NCBI GenBank assembly: GCA_913056185.1
Contig: CAJXLV010000021.1
Span: forward strand, 1-58,787
Direction: 5' to 3'
DNA length: 58,787 bases
Source of the DNA: an uncultured Bacteroidota bacterium
GTDB taxonomy: Bacteria; Bacteroidota; Rhodothermia; Rhodothermales; Salinibacteraceae
In this document: piece after piece, positions 44,230 through 52,425 of the stretch
How the letters are laid out: every line of letters starts with the position of its first letter
How positions within the stretch are numbered: the stretch's first letter is position 1
Position numbers and translations under genes: made by a program
The notes under the pieces: model-generated
What the model saw: the letters and a program-made list of their open reading frames with translations, nothing else
Told to the model about the DNA's origin: nothing
Database searches by the model: none

Positions 44230-44526
44230 ATGCCTGCACGCGACCCGCTTTCGGACGAGGCCATTCAGGACGCCCTCGCGGACCTGGACGGCTGGACGCA
44301 CACCGACGATTCGCTCCAGAAGACCTACGAGTTTTCGGACTTTCGGGAGGCCGTCAGCTTTATCGTGCGCCTCTCCTTTTTCGCCGAAGAGATGAACCAC
44401 CACCCGGAGTTGGAGAACGTGTACAACACGGTGTCCGTGGCGCTGACCACGCACGATGCCGGCGGGGCGGTGACGGCGCTGGACGTGGAGCTTGCGTCGA
44501 AGATCGAGGAATTTGTGTGGGTGTAG
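44230..44526 (+). CDS. phhB: Pterin-4-alpha-carbinolamine dehydratase
   Basis: A 98-aa enzyme that dehydrates 4a-hydroxytetrahydrobiopterin after aromatic amino acid hydroxylation. It has the family core FFAEEMNHHPELENVYNTVSVALTTHDAGGAVT with the active-site His pair. ATG 44230 (MPARDPLSDEAIQDAL) is chosen over an upstream TTG. It sits 51 bp after nuoM and 51 bp before nuoN, an unexpected place inside a complex I run. No aromatic hydroxylase gene is near. Confidence 0.92.
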   Translation: MPARDPLSDEAIQDALADLDGWTHTDDSLQKTYEFSDFREAVSFIVRLSFFAEEMNHHPELENVYNTVSVALTTHDAGGAVTALDVELASKIEEFVWV

Positions 44527-44577
44527 CCGCCCATTCCCAACACATTTGTCGAGTCCCGCACGGTTTGTTTCCGCTCT

Positions 44578-46077
44578 ATGGATCTGTCCACCGCGTACCC
44601 AACCCTCCTGGCCGACCTGCCTGCCGTCGTTTCGATGATGGTGGTGGGGCTGATGGGGCTGGTTCTGATCGTCATTGACGCCTTCCGGAACGATCATCCG
44701 GCCATCCCCTGGCTCGGGGCGGCGGCCCTGGCGGTCTCGGCGGGGTGGGAGGCCACGCAGCTGGGCGCGCCCGCCGGGACGGTCCTCTTCGAGACGCTGC
44801 GCACGGGCGGCTTTGTGGCGTACATCAACCTCATTGTGCTGCTGGCGGGGCTGGCCACCACGCTGGTGTCGATTCCGTACCTCAATCAGCTGCGCCACGA
44901 CCACGGCGAGGTCTACGCCCTCATCCTGTACGCCACGGTTGGGATGCTTATGCTGGCGGCCTCCAACAACATGGTGAGCATCTTTCTGGGGCTGGAGACG
45001 ATGTCGGTCTGCCTCTACATCCTTACGGGGCTGGTGCGCGAGGACGAGGGAGCGGTGGAGAGCGCGCTCAAGTACTTCCTCCTGGGCGCCTTCTCCACGG
45101 GCTTCTTCCTCTACGGCATTGCCCTGATGTACGGGGCGACGGGTACGATGGTGCTCCCGGAGATGGCGACGGCGGAGCTGGCGACGGCGTCTGCGCAGCT
45201 GCTCTTCTGGGGCGGGTTCGCGCTGTTTCTGGTGGGCTTCTTCTTTAAGGTCAGCGCCGCGCCCTTTCACATGTGGACGCCCGACGTGTACCAGGGCGCG
45301 CCCACGCCGCTGACGGGGTACATGTCGACGGCCACGAAGGCGGCGGCGTTTGCGGCCCTGATTCTGGTGCTGGTGCATGCGGTGCCGGGGGGCGAGTGGC
45401 AGCTTGTGCTCGCGGCGGTGGCGGTGCTTACGATGGGGGTGGGCAATGTGATGGCCCTGGCCCAACGCAACGTGAAGCGCCTCCTGGCCTACTCGTCGGT
45501 GGCCCACGCTGGGTACGTGCTCGTGGGCCTGGCGGCGGGCACGCAGGCGGGGTACGCCGGGGCGCTGTTTTACCTGCTCGTCTATTCGGTGATGAACATC
45601 GGGGCGTTTGGGGTGATGGCGCTGCTGGAGTGGGACGGGAAGGAGGGGCGCGAGCAGTCCCTCGCGTCGCTGGCCGGCATCGCGGATCGGCGCCCGGTGC
45701 TGGGCACCACGATGGGGGTGTTCATGTTCAGCCTAATTGGCTTCCCGCCGCTCGGGGGGTTCGCGGGCAAGTACTTTGTGTTTGCGCCGGCGGTGGAGGC
45801 GGGCCTGACGTGGCTCGTGGTGATTGGGGTGCTGATGAGTGCGCTCAGTGCCTACTATTATCTGCGCGTGGTGTACGTCTTTTGGATGCAGTCGGCCGAG
45901 GACGTGGCGGCCACCACGCCGGGGCCGGAGGCGGCCTTTCCGCCGGCGACCCGCATGGCGGTGGGCACGCTCGTGGTCTGTGCGGTGGCCCTTGTGGTGC
46001 TCGGGGTCTTCTTTGGGGGCGTGATGGAGACCACCACGGGCTTCTTTGAGGCCGCGGCGATGGCGGCGGCGCCGTAG
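44578..46077 (+). CDS. nuoN: NADH-quinone oxidoreductase subunit N
   Basis: A 499-aa antiporter-like complex I subunit. It shows FLGLETMSVCLYILTGLVREDEGAVESALKYFLLGAFSTGF, FKVSAAPFHMWTPDVYQGAPTPLTGYM and NVKRLLAYSSVAHAGYVLVGL, all family blocks. It is the last of the nuo genes here. The start at 44578 follows the dehydratase gene. Confidence 0.96.
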   Translation: MDLSTAYPTLLADLPAVVSMMVVGLMGLVLIVIDAFRNDHPAIPWLGAAALAVSAGWEATQLGAPAGTVLFETLRTGGFVAYINLIVLLAGLATTLVSIPYLNQLRHDHGEVYALILYATVGMLMLAASNNMVSIFLGLETMSVCLYILTGLVREDEGAVESALKYFLLGAFSTGFFLYGIALMYGATGTMVLPEMATAELATASAQLLFWGGFALFLVGFFFKVSAAPFHMWTPDVYQGAPTPLTGYMSTATKAAAFAALILVLVHAVPGGEWQLVLAAVAVLTMGVGNVMALAQRNVKRLLAYSSVAHAGYVLVGLAAGTQAGYAGALFYLLVYSVMNIGAFGVMALLEWDGKEGREQSLASLAGIADRRPVLGTTMGVFMFSLIGFPPLGGFAGKYFVFAPAVEAGLTWLVVIGVLMSALSAYYYLRVVYVFWMQSAEDVAATTPGPEAAFPPATRMAVGTLVVCAVALVVLGVFFGGVMETTTGFFEAAAMAAAP

Positions 46078-46192
46078 GTGTTTTGTTCAGGGTGGAAGGG
46101 GGACGCTTGCACGTTGCAGCGAGTGTTCCTGAAGAGGGGGGCTTCGGGGCGGTCTGTCGTTCGGACTCTCACGCCATTGTCCGCGTTGTCGC

Positions 46193-46750
46193 ATGGAAGC
46201 GTTGTTGCGTGATCGATTGCCGCATGCGCCGCAGATGGGGCTGTTTGTGGCCCCAAATATTCCGGCGAAAAAGCTGGACACTGCGCTGTCGGACTACGCA
46301 ACGGAGGTGGAACGGGACGCGGTGCTTGCCCTCTACGACGCGACGCTCAGCGGCACGGGGGGCGACGGGGCCGTCTTTGCCCGGGACCGCTTTGTCTTCC
46401 AGAACAACGACCTGCAGGCCGCCCAGACGGTGCGCTATGCCGATCTGGTGGGGGTGGAGGCGCAGCGTCGCTGGCTGGGGCTGGGGGGCAAGCGGGTGGC
46501 GCTCACGGTGAACCGGGGCCGGGCCACGTTTGAGCTGACGATGGACTTCTCTGGGGCGCCGGACGCGGCCGACTATGTGGCGGACGTGCTGGACGCGGCG
46601 ATGGTGCGGGACATTGACTTTGGCCCCGCCCCGCCCGCCGACGAAACCGACACGGCCGCCGTGCGCGACGCGCTGCAGCGGCTCCGCGCCGAGCAGAAGC
46701 TGACGGAGGAGGACTTTGCACGACTCCTGTCCGCACTGCAGGGGGAGTAG
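46193..46750 (+). CDS. Uncharacterised protein, PH-like core and SHOCT-like C-terminus
   Basis: A 185-aa cytoplasmic protein. Residues 20-140 have the beta-rich make-up of bacterial PH-like domains (AVFARDRFVFQNN, RYADLVGVEAQRRWLGLGGKRVALTV). The last 25 residues (ALQRLRAEQKLTEEDFARLLSALQ) resemble the SHOCT oligomerisation motif. SHOCT-type tails are known on small regulatory or toxin-like proteins, but no role can be assigned. It converges on the regulator gene that ends at 46772. Confidence 0.6.
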   Translation: MEALLRDRLPHAPQMGLFVAPNIPAKKLDTALSDYATEVERDAVLALYDATLSGTGGDGAVFARDRFVFQNNDLQAAQTVRYADLVGVEAQRRWLGLGGKRVALTVNRGRATFELTMDFSGAPDAADYVADVLDAAMVRDIDFGPAPPADETDTAAVRDALQRLRAEQKLTEEDFARLLSALQGE

Positions 46751-46771
46751 ACCCCAAGGAGATCGCGCGCC

Positions 46772-48451
46772 TCATTCGATGTCGTACTCGTCGAGCCGGC
46801 GGTAGAGGGTGGCCCGGCTGATGCCGAGGAGATCGGCGGCGTCGGTGCGGTTGCCGTTCGTCTGCGCCAGTGCAGCCCGGATGCGCTCGGCGGTGTTGTC
46901 GGAGGAGCGGGGCGGGTCCGATGATGTCTCTCGAAGCTCCGGGGGCAGGTCGTCGACCCGGAGCACCGTGCCGGAGGCGCGGATGAGGGCCGCCTCCAGG
47001 GCATTGCGGAGCTCGCGCACGTTGCCGGGCCAGTCGTAGTCGAGGAGGTGGCGAAGGGCAGCGTCGCTCACTTGGGTGACCTCGGCGCCGGTACGGGCCC
47101 GGATCTCGCGCAGGAAGGTGCGCACCAGCAGGGGCAGGTCGGACTGGCGGTTGCGCAGCGGGGGAAGCGTGACGCGGGCGATGCGAATCCGGTACAACAG
47201 GTCCTGGCGGAAGCGGTCGGCCTCCACCTCCTCGTCGAGGTTGCGGTGCGTAGCGGCCACGATGCGCACGTCCACGGGGCGCGACTCGGTTTCACCGAGC
47301 CGCGTGACGGCTTCTTCTTCGAACACGCGCAGGAGCTGCCGCTGCGTGTCGAGCGGCACGTCGCCAATCTCGTCGAGAAACAACGTGCCCCCGTCCGCCG
47401 CCTCAAAGAACCCTTCGCGGTCGTCGGTGGCCCCCGTGAACGCCCCCTTTCGATGCCCAAAGAGGCGACTGCCGGCGAGGTCGGGGTGGAGGGCGGCACA
47501 GTTGACGGGGACGAACGGGCCGTCAGCCCGGGGGCTCTCGTCGTGGATGGCGCGCGCGGCCAGTTCCTTTCCCGTGCCCGTTTCGCCCTGGATGAGCACC
47601 GTGGTCTTGACGCCGGCCACGGACTGGATTTGCTGAAAGGCGTCCTGCATCGGCGCGCTTTGGCCCACCAGGTCGTGAAAGCGATCCTGGTCGTCGAGCA
47701 GGCGGCGCAGCGCATGCACCTCCGTCACATCGTGGAGCACCAAGATGCGGCGCGCCTCGTCGCGGGGGTCCGGGCGCACCTCCACGTCCACGCGGTACGA
47801 GGCGCCGTCGTCGGTGCGGAGGGAGACGCGGACCGGGGCGCGGTCGCTGCGGGGCGCCTCCATCCACTCCCGAAGGGTCGCCTGCGCGTCCGCGTGGACG
47901 GTGAGCACCTGCCACCAGGGGCGGCCCGCGGCCTGCTCCGGCGCCGTATCGAGCAGGCGGGCGGCCGGGTCGTTCACAAACAACAGGTCGCCGTCGGCGT
48001 CCACGAGGGCGACACCGTCGCGGAGGCCGTCGAGCAGCTCCCGGAGGGCGTCGTTGGCGCGTGCCACGTCCTGCTGGAGGGCGTGGGTTTGTAGGGCCAC
48101 CTCGAGCGTGGCGTACAGCTCGCGCTCATCAAACGGCTTCACCACGTATCCGACGGCGGCCGTATCGGCAACGCGCTGCAGGGTCTCGTCGTCGCTGTAG
48201 GCCGTGACAAACACGATGGGCACCGGATGGGCGGCACGAATGTGGCGGGCTGCCTCTACGCCGTCCATCGGGCCGTCGAGGTGCACGTCCATCAAAATGA
48301 GATCCGGGACGGTGTCGGCGGCGCGCTCTACCGCGTCGCGCCCCGTCATCACGTGGTCCACCACGCGGTAGCCGAGGGCATCGAGGTGGTCCTCAAGCTC
48401 CATCGCGACCGCGAATTCGTCTTCGACGATGAGGGTGCGGGGGGCGTCCAT
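46772..48451 (-). CDS. Sigma-54-dependent response regulator with extra PAS domain
   Basis: A 559-aa NtrC-class activator from ATG 48451 ([12 protein letters not shown]). In order: a receiver domain with the phospho-acceptor Asp in [10 protein letters not shown]; a PAS domain ([26 protein letters not shown]) that is not usual between receiver and AAA+; an AAA+ domain with Walker A GETGTGKE and the sigma-54-contact loop GAFTGA; and a Fis-type helix-turn-helix at the end ([19 protein letters not shown]). It activates transcription with sigma-54. The kinase gene ends 4 bp upstream of its start. Target genes are unknown. Confidence 0.94.
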   Translation of the reverse strand: MDAPRTLIVEDEFAVAMELEDHLDALGYRVVDHVMTGRDAVERAADTVPDLILMDVHLDGPMDGVEAARHIRAAHPVPIVFVTAYSDDETLQRVADTAAVGYVVKPFDERELYATLEVALQTHALQQDVARANDALRELLDGLRDGVALVDADGDLLFVNDPAARLLDTAPEQAAGRPWWQVLTVHADAQATLREWMEAPRSDRAPVRVSLRTDDGASYRVDVEVRPDPRDEARRILVLHDVTEVHALRRLLDDQDRFHDLVGQSAPMQDAFQQIQSVAGVKTTVLIQGETGTGKELAARAIHDESPRADGPFVPVNCAALHPDLAGSRLFGHRKGAFTGATDDREGFFEAADGGTLFLDEIGDVPLDTQRQLLRVFEEEAVTRLGETESRPVDVRIVAATHRNLDEEVEADRFRQDLLYRIRIARVTLPPLRNRQSDLPLLVRTFLREIRARTGAEVTQVSDAALRHLLDYDWPGNVRELRNALEAALIRASGTVLRVDDLPPELRETSSDPPRSSDNTAERIRAALAQTNGNRTDAADLLGISRATLYRRLDEYDIE

Positions 48452-48455
48452 GGGG

Positions 48456-49799
48456 CTACGTGGAGGGGGAGAGGGGAAAGGTGATCGTGATCGCAACGCC
48501 ATCGTCGGTGTGGGAGGCAAGGGTGCCGCGCAGCTGTCGCGTGAGGCCGCGCACCAGGCGGAGGCCGAGTGAGGAGCTGCCCTCCAGTGCGTCGGTGCCT
48601 TGTCCATCGTCTTCGACGTGCAGGGTGGCATCGGAGGGGGTGGTGTGGAAGTGGACGGCTACGGTGCCGGGACCGCCGTCGGGGAAGGCGTGCTCCAGCG
48701 CGTTGGAGACAAGCTCGTTTACGATGAGGCCAGCGGGAATGGCCTGGTCGATGGGCAGCGTGGCGGCGTCTACCTGCAGCTCCCGCTTGAGGCTGCGGGT
48801 GCGGTGCGACCGGAAGAGCTCGTCCACGAGGCCTTCGAGATAGGCGTCGAAATCGACCTGAGACACATCGTCGGTCTGGTAGAGCTGCTCATGGATGGCG
48901 GCCATGGAGCGGATGCGCTCGCGGGTCTCTTGAAAGCGGGCGGCCACGGCGTCGTCGTTTGTGTCGCGGGCCTGGGCGTGAAGCAGGCTGGAAATGACCT
49001 GCAGGTTGTTTTTGACGCGGTGGTGGATTTCGCGCAGGAGGACTTCTTTTTCGTCGAGGGAGCGGCGCAGTTTGTCTTCGGCGGCCTTGCGGTCCGAAAT
49101 GTCCTGGGCCACGCACACGAGCGTGTCGTCGGGGGCGCCGGCGCCGCTGAGGGTGGAGCGAGAGATGAGGACGGGGCGAGAAGGACGGTCGCCCTCAGAG
49201 GGGGCCAGGGTGCGCTCTACGGCGCTGTCGTCCGGGGCGGCCAGTGGATCTTCGTCGAAGTGACGGGCCAGCGGCGTGCCGCGCAGGGACGACGCTGACT
49301 GCCCGAGCGCCTCGGCCGCGGCCTGGTTGGCGTGGCGCACCTGTCCGTCGGCCTCCACCACAAACAACAGCTCGGCCATGGAGTCGAGCACCGCGTGGAG
49401 GTACGTGCGCGAGACGGTGCGCTGGCTGAGCGTGGTGGTGGTGCGACTTAAGGCCCTGGCGAGGCGCCCGAGCTCATCGGCCGTGTCCACGGCCACGGTG
49501 GCGTCCAGGCGGCCGGTGCGTACGTGCTCGACGGCTGTTCGGAGGGGGGTGAGGGAGCGCCGCAGCGACGACAGGAGCCACGCCCCGCCTGCCCCCAGGC
49601 CGACCAGGCCCAGGACTGTGGCTCCGCCCACCAGCCAGAGGCCCCGGTCGAATAGGGGCGGCACCGGGGACGAGGCAGGCAGGGCGGGCGCGATGCTGCC
49701 TCGCACCGACCAGAGCGTCACGACGGCCGATCCCCCAACGGCGAGCAGGCACAGGCCGGCGCTGGCAAAGACCCATTGGATTGTGCGTTGTAGCGACAT
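48456..49799 (-). CDS. HisKA_2-type sensor histidine kinase
   Basis: A 447-aa membrane kinase. Two N-terminal membrane helices (about 8-30 and 52-76), a HAMP-like linker ([19 protein letters not shown]), one PAS domain ([26 protein letters not shown]), the phospho-acceptor box [22 protein letters not shown] of the HisKA_2/HWE type, and a C-terminal ATPase ([32 protein letters not shown]). It probably phosphorylates the regulator encoded 4 bp downstream. Pairing a HisKA_2 kinase with an NtrC-class partner is less common. Confidence 0.93.
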   Translation of the reverse strand: MSLQRTIQWVFASAGLCLLAVGGSAVVTLWSVRGSIAPALPASSPVPPLFDRGLWLVGGATVLGLVGLGAGGAWLLSSLRRSLTPLRTAVEHVRTGRLDATVAVDTADELGRLARALSRTTTTLSQRTVSRTYLHAVLDSMAELLFVVEADGQVRHANQAAAEALGQSASSLRGTPLARHFDEDPLAAPDDSAVERTLAPSEGDRPSRPVLISRSTLSGAGAPDDTLVCVAQDISDRKAAEDKLRRSLDEKEVLLREIHHRVKNNLQVISSLLHAQARDTNDDAVAARFQETRERIRSMAAIHEQLYQTDDVSQVDFDAYLEGLVDELFRSHRTRSLKRELQVDAATLPIDQAIPAGLIVNELVSNALEHAFPDGGPGTVAVHFHTTPSDATLHVEDDGQGTDALEGSSSLGLRLVRGLTRQLRGTLASHTDDGVAITITFPLSPST

Positions 49800-50440
49800 A
49801 CCAGGCGTGAAGGAGGGGCGAGGTCGAGGGCGTACCCATGGATGAGCCGGAACGCCGTATCGGGCCGGAATGCTGTATCAGAACGAGGGCGTCTGGGCGT
49901 TCGTACATCACGTATCACAAGTCGAGCCGAGCGGTGGAGTTTCAACTGCCTCCCGTTGCGAGTTTGTGAGCCTTGGGGGCGTGTTCACTCCGGCCAGCGC
50001 AGGCCCCATCCGCGCTCCCGTCACGATCACAGTTTTCGCACGATCACAGTTTTCAAAAGGGGAGGTGCCCAGGTGGCGGTTCGCACACCTCCAGTGCGAA
50101 CAATCCATGCTCCCCCCACCAGTGTTCGCGGGGGCACATCAAACCACTGCACAAAACGATCGGACCCGTTGTCTCAGCTGAAACACCCATGAGACACGCA
50201 GGCCGGCGCTCTGAAACACCCGCGGCGCACTGCCCACGCAATCTTCAGAAGCCCCCCTGCCTGAGCGACGTCGTGAAGTGGTTTTGTGGAGCAACGGTGA
50301 AAAAAGAGCAGCACCTGCGGCCTGGAACAGAACTTGTAGATACGATAAGAGGCACAGTAGATGGCGATCTGTCCAACCCTCGTCTCGATCGCCGCTGTCC
50401 CGCCACATTCATCCGCTCAGCATTCACAATGCCCAACGCC
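49800..50440. other. Divergent intergenic region with two repeat motifs
   Basis: No gene is supported here. It contains an imperfect 18-bp tandem repeat (CCGGAACGCCGTATCGGG at 49847 and CCGGAATGCTGTATCAGA at 49865, 14 of 18 identical) and a 16-bp direct repeat at 50022-50054. The open frames crossing it are compositional noise. Confidence 0.55.
50022..50054. repeat. Two direct copies of CACGATCACAGTTTTC
   Basis: The 16-bp sequence is exact in both copies (50022-50037 and 50039-50054), separated by one base, giving a 17-bp period. It lies about 390 bp upstream of the lipoprotein gene and 220 bp from the kinase gene. It could be a regulator site or slippage. Confidence 0.6.
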
Positions 50441-51751
50441 ATGAAATCATTGACTGCGCGCCGACCCAAGTCGCCCCTCTCCCTCTTTGCGCTCCTCGCC
50501 ATCGTTGTGGCAGGGGGGCTTCTTGTAACAGGATGCGACGCCAGCACAGTCTCGGGCGCGTCGTCTGAGACGAAAGCAGCCCCCGTGTCTGTCTCGTTCA
50601 CGGCCGGCACCACCAGCCCCGCGGCGCCCCTCGCCAAGAGCAGCCAGTCGTTTACGGACCCGGCCGGCAATGCCCTCGTGCTCGACACCGTGAAGATGGT
50701 GCTGCGAGAAATTGAGTTTGAACGGGCCGACGCCGTTGGCGGCTGCTCCCCCGGCGAGGCGTCCGGCTCGGATTCCGAGGACGACTGCGAAGAGCTGGAG
50801 TCGGGCCCGGTGCTGGTCTCGCTGCCCCTGGGAGGCGGCAGCCCCTCGGTCGTTGTCGATACGACTCTGCCTGTGGGCACGTGGGAAGAGGCCGAGTTTG
50901 AGGTGCACCGCCTTGAGCCGTCGAACCCGCAGGACAGTGCGCTGCTGGAGGACATCGACCTTCCGCCAAACATGAGCATCCAGGCGGAGGGCACCTACAC
51001 CCCGGCGGGCGGGAGTGCGCAGGCGTTTTCCTTTACCACCGACCTGGAGGCGGAGCGCGAGATTGCGTTTGTACCGCCCATCGAGGTGACCGCGGACGCG
51101 CCGAAAAACATCACGTTTTCCGTCGATGTGAACGCTTGGTTCCGCCAGAGCGACAGTACCCTGGTCGACCCCGCCTCCGCTGCGGCCAATGGCCCGAACG
51201 AGGCACTCGTCGAGTCCAACATCGAAACCTCGATCGAAGGCTTTGAAGACGACGACCGCGATGGCGAAGAGGAGGGCGATGACGACTACGGCGATGACGA
51301 TGATGGCGACGACGACGATGGCAATGACGATGATGGCAATGACGACGATGGCGATGACGATAATGGCAATGACGATGATGGCGACGACGATGGGGACGAC
51401 GGGGACACGAACGAGACGGAGATTGTAGCGTCGCTCACCAGCACGGGGGCGGCGACCGGGGCCTACGGAGAGGCGGAGTATGAACAGGAGGACGGTGCCA
51501 CGGAGTTTTCGGTGGAGGCGGAGGCCCTTCCGCTCGGGACCTACGACCTCGTGGTGGCCGACACGACCCGCGGCACGATTGAGGTGCAGGCGGGGGGAGA
51601 CGATGGACCAGAGGGGGAGATTGAGTTTCGTACGCCGTCGGAGTTCGGTCATCCCGCCCTCACGTTCGACCCCCTGGGCGCACACGTGGAGGTGACGCAG
51701 GACGGCACGGTGTACCTGGAAACGGACTTTCCGACCGCGCCTGGCTCCTGA
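50441..51751 (+). CDS. Asp-rich secreted lipoprotein
   Basis: A 436-aa protein from ATG 50441; an ATG four codons upstream is also possible. A lipoprotein signal (LFALLAIVVAGGLLVTGC) is followed by a beta-rich domain with a DUF4382-like look (VLDTVKMVLREIEFERAD; GTWEEAEFEVHRLEP). Near residues 270-325 lies a run of GDDDD/GNDDD pentapeptides. After it comes a second beta-rich part (ATGAYGEAEYEQEDGATEFSVEAEALPLGTYDL). Asp-rich runs may bind calcium or keep the protein soluble in salt. No close relative is recognised. It is a single-gene unit. Confidence 0.75.
   Translation: MKSLTARRPKSPLSLFALLAIVVAGGLLVTGCDASTVSGASSETKAAPVSVSFTAGTTSPAAPLAKSSQSFTDPAGNALVLDTVKMVLREIEFERADAVGGCSPGEASGSDSEDDCEELESGPVLVSLPLGGGSPSVVVDTTLPVGTWEEAEFEVHRLEPSNPQDSALLEDIDLPPNMSIQAEGTYTPAGGSAQAFSFTTDLEAEREIAFVPPIEVTADAPKNITFSVDVNAWFRQSDSTLVDPASAAANGPNEALVESNIETSIEGFEDDDRDGEEEGDDDYGDDDDGDDDDGNDDDGNDDDGDDDNGNDDDGDDDGDDGDTNETEIVASLTSTGAATGAYGEAEYEQEDGATEFSVEAEALPLGTYDLVVADTTRGTIEVQAGGDDGPEGEIEFRTPSEFGHPALTFDPLGAHVEVTQDGTVYLETDFPTAPGS
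51275..51405. repeat. 15-bp minisatellite encoding Asp-rich pentapeptides
   Basis: Units such as GGCAATGACGATGAT repeat about eight times with synonymous changes, each coding Gly-(Asp/Asn)-Asp-Asp-Asp. The unit is a multiple of three, so gain or loss of copies keeps the frame. Confidence 0.8.
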
Positions 51752-51888
51752 GAAGCGCCAATTGTGCAGGGACGTGGCCCCGGGCCCACGGTGGGCATCG
51801 AGGGGAGAACCTGTATTGCTTTGCGCCTTAAGAGTGCCTGACGACAGCCGTCTCCCCTGTCCTCATCCGCAGCCCAACGGCCGCTCGC

Positions 51889-52425
51889 ATGACCCTCCCT
51901 CACGGGCGTTTGATCGGAGTGCTGTGTGCTCTCCTCGGCGCATGGGGAGCCCTGGGAGCCTCCCTGGCATCGGCGCAGGCCCCCGCCGATTGCCCGGCCC
52001 GCCTGGCCGAGGGGCGGTCGGCCTACCTGGCCGCCGCCTTCACGAAGGCGGTGATGCAGGTCGCGCCCTGCGCCCGTGCGGCATCGTCCCCCGACTCCAC
52101 TCGTGCCCGCGCCTACCGCCTCCTCAGCTTCGTCCGCCTCGCCCAAAACGACAAGCCTGCGGCCCGCCGGGCGGTGGAGGGCCTGCTCGACGTACAGCCC
52201 CAGTACATGCCCGACCCCGACCGCGACCGCCCCGATTTTGTCGCGCTCGTCCGGGCCGCAAAGGCAGATCGCCGCCCTGCTGCCGAGCCCAACACGCGAC
52301 GCTGGCTGCGCTGGGCACTGGGGGCGGCCGCTGTGGCACTGGGCGTGGCGGCGGCCGTGCTGCTGGGCGGTAGCGATGAGGGCAGCCCCGCTCCGCTCCC
52401 GGCCCCCGCTCCTCCTCCGCAGTGA
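51889..52425 (+). CDS. Exported protein with TPR-like helices and C-terminal membrane anchor
   Basis: A 178-aa protein. A signal peptide (LIGVLCALLGAWGALGASLASAQA) is followed by a helical region with two Cys (residues 35 and 61) and a TPR-like feel (RAYRLLSFVRLAQNDKPAARRAVEGLLDVQP). A hydrophobic segment (WALGAAAVALGVAAAVLLG) precedes a Pro-rich tail. Its TGA overlaps the GTG start of the next gene, implying translational coupling. The function is unknown; it may help anchor or sense for the adjacent sorting-tail protein or PEGA kinase. Confidence 0.7.
   Translation: MTLPHGRLIGVLCALLGAWGALGASLASAQAPADCPARLAEGRSAYLAAAFTKAVMQVAPCARAASSPDSTRARAYRLLSFVRLAQNDKPAARRAVEGLLDVQPQYMPDPDRDRPDFVALVRAAKADRRPAAEPNTRRWLRWALGAAAVALGVAAAVLLGGSDEGSPAPLPAPAPPPQ

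Noticed and set aside
42820-45507. 895-codon antisense frame over nuoM, phhB and nuoN
   Set aside because: His/Arg-rich translation of the opposite strand of strongly conserved genes; a shadow.
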